Assembly (NCBI GenBank): GCA_039184055.1
Contig: JBCDBH010000354.1
Coordinates: 1-6,225 of the forward strand
Reading direction: 5' to 3'
From: JBCDBH01 sp039184055
GTDB lineage: Bacteria; Acidobacteriota; Thermoanaerobaculia; Multivoradales; J023
DNA: 6,225 nt
The position numbers and the translations under genes are program-made. Every line of letters starts with the position of its first letter. Position 1 is the stretch's first letter. This document shows, piece by piece, positions 1-4,190 of this stretch. Below the pieces are notes generated by a model that did no database searches, had not been told where the DNA came from, and saw nothing but the letters and a program-made list of their open reading frames with translations.

Positions 1-717
1 CTCGACTACCAGGTCGACCGTCTTACGCTCACGCACCGCGGTCAGCCCGAAGAGGTCTTTGACATTGATGATCCCGAGCCCACGAAGCTCCATGAGATGT
101 TTGCCCGGCTCTTCGCTCTGTCCAATGAGCTCACCGTTGGGATAGCGCCGCACGGTCACGCGATCATCCGCCACGAGGCTGTGACCACGGGTCAGCAGAT
201 CGAGCGCCGCCTCGCTCTTGCCGACCCCACTGCGGCCTTTCAACATCACCCCGAGACCATCGACTTCCACCAACACCGCGTGGATATACGCCACCGGCAC
301 CAGATGATCTTCGAGAAAATGCGACAGGCGCTTGATCACCCGCCACGACAGACACGGTGACGACAACACCGGCACCCCCGCCTCGCGACAGGCGCGAGCA
401 AAACTCGGAAACGGCTCGATCCCTTTGGTGATCACGAAGACCGGCACATCGAGCCCGGCGATCACCTCGAAGCGCGCGCGACGCTCTTCCTGATCGACCG
501 TGGCGAGAAACGCGGTTTCGCTCTCCCCGATGATCTGCACGCGGCCGGGTTTGATGTAGTCGTAATAGCCGGCGAAGGCCAACCCCGGCTTCTGCACCCG
601 AGGATGCGTGATGAGACGGTCGAGCCCTTCCTCACAGCACACGGTGCGAAACTGCAGATCGGCCAGCTCCTGACCGAAAAGCTCACGCACCACCACGGAT
701 GACACCGAGGTGCTCAT
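1..717 (-). CDS. hprK: HPr kinase/phosphorylase HprK, 3'-truncated by the window edge
   Basis: HprK uses ATP (or pyrophosphate in some species) to phosphorylate a regulatory serine of the phosphocarrier HPr/NPr, and also removes that phosphate with inorganic phosphate; it is a cytoplasmic oligomer. Translation from the ATG at 717 gives 239 codons with no stop before the edge; family members run about 310-330 residues, so roughly the last quarter is missing. An N-terminal regulatory domain (about 1-130) is followed by the kinase domain: His146 in YIHAVLVEVDG, P-loop GRSGVGKSE at 161-169, the LVADD acidic pair at Asp184/Asp185, and the HprK signature MELRGLGIINV at 209-219 followed by LFG. The second P-loop residue is Arg (GRSG), where the Bacillus enzyme, from memory, has Asp; the invariant Gly, Lys and Ser are intact. 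It lies 22 bases after ptsN with a GAGGT ribosome site, so it is probably co-transcribed. Kinase identity is very secure; the C-terminal part cannot be judged. Confidence 0.96.
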   Translation of the reverse strand, partial: MSTSVSSVVVRELFGQELADLQFRTVCCEEGLDRLITHPRVQKPGLAFAGYYDYIKPGRVQIIGESETAFLATVDQEERRARFEVIAGLDVPVFVITKGIEPFPSFARACREAGVPVLSSPCLSWRVIKRLSHFLEDHLVPVAYIHAVLVEVDGLGVMLKGRSGVGKSEAALDLLTRGHSLVADDRVTVRRYPNGELIGQSEEPGKHLMELRGLGIINVKDLFGLTAVRERKTVDLVVE

Positions 718-723
718 CGTTCG

Positions 724-728
724 ACCTC
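724..728 (-). promoter_or_regulatory. Ribosome binding site of hprK
   Basis: On the minus strand GAGGT lies 6 bases before the ATG at 717, in the 22-base gap after the ptsN stop. It supports that ATG as the hprK start. Confidence 0.6.
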
Positions 729-739
729 GGTATCAGTGG

Positions 740-1198
740 TCATGACTCGAGCCCACCGAGGAGATGTTGAATTTCGACCGGATCGTGGCTGGCGAGAATC
801 CGTTGCGCGTGATCACCGCTCCGCACCCAGCGTGAAATCGCCGCGAGACAGCGGAGATGGGCCGCGGGTGAGTCGGGTGGTGACACCACCAAGAAGAACA
901 AACGCACCGGTTGTTCGTCGACCGCGTCGAAGTCGATCGGCTCTCTGGTGACACCGATCGCCATGATCACCTCGGCCAGTCCATCGAGCTTGCAGTGTGG
1001 AATCGCCACGCCGTCGCCGATCCCGGTCGAGCCCAGAGCTTCCCGTTCCTCGAGCTTGCTGTACAACGCCTCGACATCGCCGAGCTCGGGCGCTTGCGTC
1101 ACCATCGACTCGGCGAGGATGTGCAACACCGCATGCCGGTCGGCGGCATGGAGTGCCGGAAAGATGAGCTCAGGACGGGTGAGCGCGTCTAGCTTCAT
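740..1198 (-). CDS. ptsN: Nitrogen-regulatory PTS protein EIIA(Ntr), PtsN
   Basis: PtsN is the terminal phosphoacceptor of the nitrogen PTS (PtsP, NPr, PtsN). It transports no sugar; its phosphorylation state regulates partners such as potassium uptake and sensor kinases in the species studied. The 152-residue protein is one PTS EIIA type-2 domain: N-terminal MKLDALTRPELIF, the phosphorylation motif GDGVAIPHCK with active His68, the core strand VRLFFLVVSPPDS at 98-110, and a second conserved histidine, His114, in HLRCLA. I chose the ATG at 1198 because family members commonly begin with MKL and this gives the usual length. A TTG at 1216 would add six residues (MGLATT) and has no ribosome site; the ATG also lacks a strong one (only GGGA about 12 bases upstream). 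It sits between hpf (33-base gap) and hprK (22-base gap). With hprK next door, both phosphorylation routes to HPr/NPr are represented, though HPr itself is not in the window. Confidence 0.94.
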   Translation of the reverse strand: MKLDALTRPELIFPALHAADRHAVLHILAESMVTQAPELGDVEALYSKLEEREALGSTGIGDGVAIPHCKLDGLAEVIMAIGVTREPIDFDAVDEQPVRLFFLVVSPPDSPAAHLRCLAAISRWVRSGDHAQRILASHDPVEIQHLLGGLES

Positions 1199-1231
1199 GG
1201 TCGTCGCTAGTCCCAATGAGGTTGCGCGGCG

Positions 1232-1597
1232 TCAGTTTTCGGAAGAGTCGGCGAGTGCCGCTTCGGCAGCCGACACCTCCTCGACCAAACCCGGCCCACG
1301 GCGACGCTGGTCGACGAGCTTCTTACGGCCACGACGAGCCTGCTTCTCGACTTTCTCCATCGCCGCCTGGATCGCCTCGCGAAGGTGCGTGGCTTCTTCC
1401 TTGGCCACCAACGAGCCCTGCTTGTGCTTGATGTGAATCTCGGCGAGGTGCTGGGAGCGCTTGTCGTGGTCCATCGTGACGTGGACCTCGATCGGCTCGT
1501 CGAGGAACTTGATCACCCGGCCGATGCGGTCTTCGGTCAGCTGCCGCAACTCGTCGTCGAAATGAGTGTGATGTCGGCCGGTGTACTCAATGTTCAT
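1232..1597 (-). CDS. hpf: Ribosome hibernation promoting factor, short type (HPF/RaiA/YfiA family)
   Basis: This family binds the 30S decoding centre of idle ribosomes in stationary phase or starvation, blocking mRNA and tRNA binding and promoting inactive dimers or stable monomers. The 121-residue protein carries the N-terminal family fold: MNIEYTGRHH at the start, the helix FDDELRQLTEDRIGRVIKFL, the strand IEVHVTMDHDKRSQHLAEIHI, and a long basic helix around DHLREAIQ-type sequence (70-94, HLREAIQAAMEKVEKQARRG) ending in RKK. It lacks the extra C-terminal dimerisation domain of long HPF (about 180 residues). Its tail (about 102-121) is instead Ala/Glu-rich and looks disordered. A strong ribosome site, AGGAGAG, precedes the ATG. 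Its place directly after rpoN is the classic position of this gene, which was long annotated as a sigma-54 modulation protein. Family assignment is secure; whether it promotes 100S dimers or acts like YfiA is not decidable here. Confidence 0.94.
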   Translation of the reverse strand: MNIEYTGRHHTHFDDELRQLTEDRIGRVIKFLDEPIEVHVTMDHDKRSQHLAEIHIKHKQGSLVAKEEATHLREAIQAAMEKVEKQARRGRKKLVDQRRRGPGLVEEVSAAEAALADSSEN

Positions 1598-1601
1598 GGG
1601 A

Positions 1602-1608
1602 CTCTCCT
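1602..1608 (-). promoter_or_regulatory. Ribosome binding site of hpf
   Basis: AGGAGAG on the minus strand ends 4 bases before the hpf ATG. It is the best Shine-Dalgarno match in the window, in keeping with a protein made in large amounts. It lies in the 44-base rpoN-hpf gap, where I see no hairpin terminator and no convincing -24/-12 element. Confidence 0.7.
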
Positions 1609-1641
1609 ATGGGTACCTGCTTTCGTCACGTGGCCAGTCCG

Positions 1642-3330
1642 CTAGAAGATCTGCTTGCGCTCGGTCGACGAGGGAATGCCCAGCTCGTCGCGATACTTGG
1701 CCACGGTTCGACGGGCGATCTGAATACCCTCACGATTGAGGATACGCATCAGCTCACTATCCGAAAGCGGTTTTCGTTGATCTTCATCCTGAACCAAGTG
1801 CGAGATCTTGCGCTTGACGGTCAACGACGAGATATCGCCACCGTATTCACGGTCGATCCCACTGTGGAAAAAGAACTTCATCGGGAACAGACCGCGCGGG
1901 GTGTGAATGTACTTGTTCGACACCACCCGGCTCACGGTCGACTCGTGCATCTCGATGTCCTCGGCCACATCACGCAACACCATGGGCCTGAGGTGATCGA
2001 TACCGTAGTCCAAGAAAGCCTGCTGCTGTTTGACGATCGAGCTCGCCACTTTGTAGATCGTCCGCTGACGCTGATCGAGGCTCTTGATCAACCACATCGC
2101 CGAACGCATCTTCTCCTTGATGTACGCCTGCGCGTCGGCCTGCCGACCTTCGCGACGCATCGTCTGGAGCATGCGGCGGTAGGCCCGACTCACCCGCAGT
2201 CGCGGCAGACCATCGTCGTTGAGCTGGACGACATACTCCTCACCGACCTTGACCACCTGGACGTCGGGCTCGACGTAGTAGGTGCGTTCGGTGTCGAAGC
2301 CCCGTCCCGGTCGTGTCTCGAGATGACGAATCTCCTCGACCACCGGCTGGAGATCGGCGAGCGGAATATCGAAATCACGCGCGATCTGCTCGAACTTCCT
2401 CTTCTTGAGCAGCGCCCATTTCTCGGCGATGACCCTGCGTACCAACGAGCTCGTCTCGACCTGACGGGCGTCGAGCTGATGCAGCAGGCTCTCCTGGAGA
2501 TCGCGACACGCGACACCGGCCGGTTCCAGATTACGCACCAGCGTCAGCGCTTCCTCGACCAGATCGCGCGAATAGCCGTGCTCGGCCAAACGCGCGACAT
2601 CCTCGGGATCGAGCTGAGCGGGCTCGGGAGCCGCCTCGACCTTCTTCTTTTTCTTCTTGCGGCTCGCCGTCTCGGCTGGTGCTTCGTCGTTCGATACAGC
2701 GGCTGCGGCGAGCACCGCATCCTCGGACGACGACGCATCCTCGGCGGCCGTATCCACGGCGGCCGTATCCACGGTGGCCGTATCCACGGGGGACTCTTCA
2801 TTGCCGATCGCGGGTGCGCCGAGCATCTCGGCCTGGAGCTCCTCCGAGGCTCCCATCGCCATGATCTCTTCGACCGTGGCGGCGAGAAAACCCTCGTGGT
2901 CGAGATTGCCGATGATCAGCTCGGCGATCTCCCGGAGCTCCGCCGAGATATCCATCATGTGCAGCTGCCACAGCAGGTGATCGTAGAGATCCGGCTCGCG
3001 CGTCAGGGTGTTCTCGAGCGGTGGCCCCTGGCGTTCCTCGTAGGTCAACGCCTGACCGCTGGCCCCCTGGCCTTCCATGTACTCACCGAAATAGGCCTCG
3101 AGATCGATATCGGCCATCGGATCTTCGTTTTCGGCACGCTCGTCTTCCGACTCACTGCGTTCTTCGACGACCTCACGCTCCTCGAGAATCGGGTTCTCCA
3201 CCAGCTCCTGGGTCAACACGCCTTCCAATTCCAAGCGATTCATCTGCAGCAACTTGATCGCCTGCTGCAAAGAAGGCGTCATCACCAGCTTTTGCTGGAG
3301 CTTGAGGGAAAGTTTTTGCTCGAGTGCCAT
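1642..3330 (-). CDS. rpoN: RNA polymerase sigma-54 factor RpoN
   Basis: Sigma-54 directs core RNA polymerase to -24/-12 promoters and needs AAA+ enhancer-binding activators. The domains of the 562-residue protein are in canonical order. Region I (1-48) is Gln/Leu-rich, with KLVMTPSLQQAIKLLQM. Region II (about 50-95) is acidic. The core-binding region starts near 112 (PDLYDHLLWQLHM) and resumes with NLEPAGVACRDLQESLLHQL at 267-286. The helix-turn-helix lies near 450-472 (LRDVAEDIEMHESTVSRVVS), and the RpoN box ARRTVAKYR, which reads the -24 element, is at 539-547. At 562 residues it is longer than E. coli RpoN (477); most of the excess is a low-complexity insert at about 162-238, with VDTAA repeats and six consecutive lysines at 225-230, between the two core-binding segments. 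The ATG at 3330 gives the typical MALEQKL start, but no strong ribosome site precedes it. The lptB stop is 26 bases upstream, so translation may depend partly on lptB. All signature regions are intact, so it should be functional. Confidence 0.97.
   Translation of the reverse strand: MALEQKLSLKLQQKLVMTPSLQQAIKLLQMNRLELEGVLTQELVENPILEEREVVEERSESEDERAENEDPMADIDLEAYFGEYMEGQGASGQALTYEERQGPPLENTLTREPDLYDHLLWQLHMMDISAELREIAELIIGNLDHEGFLAATVEEIMAMGASEELQAEMLGAPAIGNEESPVDTATVDTAAVDTAAEDASSSEDAVLAAAAVSNDEAPAETASRKKKKKKVEAAPEPAQLDPEDVARLAEHGYSRDLVEEALTLVRNLEPAGVACRDLQESLLHQLDARQVETSSLVRRVIAEKWALLKKRKFEQIARDFDIPLADLQPVVEEIRHLETRPGRGFDTERTYYVEPDVQVVKVGEEYVVQLNDDGLPRLRVSRAYRRMLQTMRREGRQADAQAYIKEKMRSAMWLIKSLDQRQRTIYKVASSIVKQQQAFLDYGIDHLRPMVLRDVAEDIEMHESTVSRVVSNKYIHTPRGLFPMKFFFHSGIDREYGGDISSLTVKRKISHLVQDEDQRKPLSDSELMRILNREGIQIARRTVAKYRDELGIPSSTERKQIF
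2743..2787 (-). repeat. Three tandem 15-base repeats inside rpoN
   Basis: Three adjacent 15-base units lie at 2743-2757, 2758-2772 and 2773-2787. The plus-strand unit is GGCGGCCGTATCCAC. The first two are identical and the third differs at one base (C to T). In the rpoN frame they encode VDTAT, VDTAA, VDTAA (residues 182-196). Since 15 is a multiple of three, gain or loss of a unit would keep the frame. A second short repeat, GCATCCTCGG, recurs just to the left at 2717-2726 and 2735-2744. Confidence 0.9.
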
Positions 3331-3356
3331 GGTTTCAGGGGGTCTTCAAAGGCTCG

Positions 3357-4190
3357 TCAGAGACTGAACTCTTCACCGAGGTAAATCTTCCTAACCTGGG
3401 GATCTGCAGACAAATCCTCTGGCGAGCCAGAACGAAGAATCTCTCCATTGTTGATGATATATGCGCGGTCCGTGATCTTCAAGGTTTCCCTTACACTGTG
3501 ATCGGTAATCAAGACACCGATTCCGATCGTCGCGAGATGTTGAACGATCCGCTGAATGTCGAGGACAGCGATCGGATCGATACCGGCGAACGGTTCATCC
3601 AGCAGGATGAAGAGCGGGTCGGTCACCAGAGCACGGGCGATTTCCACACGGCGACGCTCACCACCCGATAGAGCATATCCCGGGCTCTTGCGAATGTGCG
3701 TGAGACCAAATTCCTGAAGCAGGATCTCGGCTCGCCTGATCTGCTCCGGCCGGGGCAGATCGAGCGTCTCGAAGATGGCGCGCAAGTTGCCCTCGACACT
3801 CATCTTACGAAACACCGAAGCTTCCTGCGGTAAATAGCTGATGCCACGCTGGGCGCGGAGATACATCGGCAGCGCGGTGATGTCCTGATCACCGAGAATC
3901 ACGCGGCCGTTGTCGGGAGGGGTCAGGCCCACCACCATGTAGAAGGTGGTGGTTTTACCCGCGCCGTTGGGTCCGAGCAAACCGACGATTTCACCCGGAT
4001 TGACCTCGAGCGACACACCGTCGACGACGGCTCGGCCGCGATAGACCTTGCGCAGATCCTCGGCGGCGAGCACCACCTGCTGCTGGTCACCCGCGGCGGT
4101 CTTCTTCTTGCGCGTCCGCACGACTCCGCCCGGTGCGCTCTGCGCCTCGGCCTTCTTGGTGGCCTTGGCTCGGGCCGTGCGACGACTCAC
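3357..4190 (-). CDS. lptB: LPS export ABC transporter ATP-binding protein LptB
   Basis: LptB is the cytoplasmic ATPase of the LptB2FGC complex. It powers extraction of LPS from the inner membrane and its push along the LptC-LptA-LptD bridge. The 277-residue protein has a complete ABC ATPase: Walker A GPNGAGKTT at 73-81, Q-loop Gln122 in YLPQEASVFRKMSVEGN, signature LSGGERRRVEIARAL at 174-188, Walker B FILLDEP with Glu199, D-loop AGID, and switch His231 in ITDHSVRETL. The YLPQEASVFRKL-like Q-loop and the FAGIDPIAV run are typical of LptB rather than of other ABC ATPases. It is about 36 residues longer than E. coli LptB (241) because of a Lys/Arg-rich, low-complexity N-terminus (1-38). The start is a GTG at 4190 overlapping the upstream stop as GTGA, with GGGGAG 9 bases before it, implying translational coupling. 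Internal GTG codons at residues 24, 39 and 40 are possible shorter starts, but the ribosome site favours the long form. The 3' third is AT-richer than the surroundings. Confidence 0.96.
   Translation of the reverse strand: MSRRTARAKATKKAEAQSAPGGVVRTRKKKTAAGDQQQVVLAAEDLRKVYRGRAVVDGVSLEVNPGEIVGLLGPNGAGKTTTFYMVVGLTPPDNGRVILGDQDITALPMYLRAQRGISYLPQEASVFRKMSVEGNLRAIFETLDLPRPEQIRRAEILLQEFGLTHIRKSPGYALSGGERRRVEIARALVTDPLFILLDEPFAGIDPIAVLDIQRIVQHLATIGIGVLITDHSVRETLKITDRAYIINNGEILRSGSPEDLSADPQVRKIYLGEEFSL
3454..3482 (-). promoter_or_regulatory. Possible sigma-70-type promoter inside lptB, upstream of rpoN
   Basis: On the minus strand TTGAAG (3477-3482; four of six matches to TTGACA) and TATCAT (3454-3459; five of six to TATAAT) are separated by exactly 17 bases. 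Transcription would start near 3447, about 115 bases before the rpoN ATG. The element lies in an AT-richer stretch (about 48% GC over 3361-3540, counted by hand). The same bases encode the conserved LptB segment LKITDRAYII, so the match may be chance. Low confidence. Confidence 0.25.

Noticed and set aside
736..1436. Several overlapping plus-strand frames of 70-160 codons across ptsN and hpf
   Set aside because: They are shadows of two genes with clear active-site and family motifs on the minus strand.
1598..1641. Sigma-54 (-24/-12) promoter before hpf, suggested by TGGCCACG in the rpoN-hpf gap
   Set aside because: The GC element that should follow 10 bases after the GG is at the wrong spacing (13 bases), so the match fails the defining feature.
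2641..2661. Possible ribosomal slippery site in the poly-lysine codons of rpoN (G AAA AAG)
   Set aside because: The heptamer is not the strong A AAA AAG form, and rpoN continues in frame through all downstream conserved regions, so no frameshift is needed.
1609..3384. A 591-codon plus-strand open frame antisense to the whole of rpoN
   Set aside because: It mirrors rpoN codon for codon and exists because the GC-rich gene rarely uses codons that give stops on the other strand. Its translation is His/Arg/Leu-rich with no recognisable domain, whereas the minus strand encodes every sigma-54 signature.
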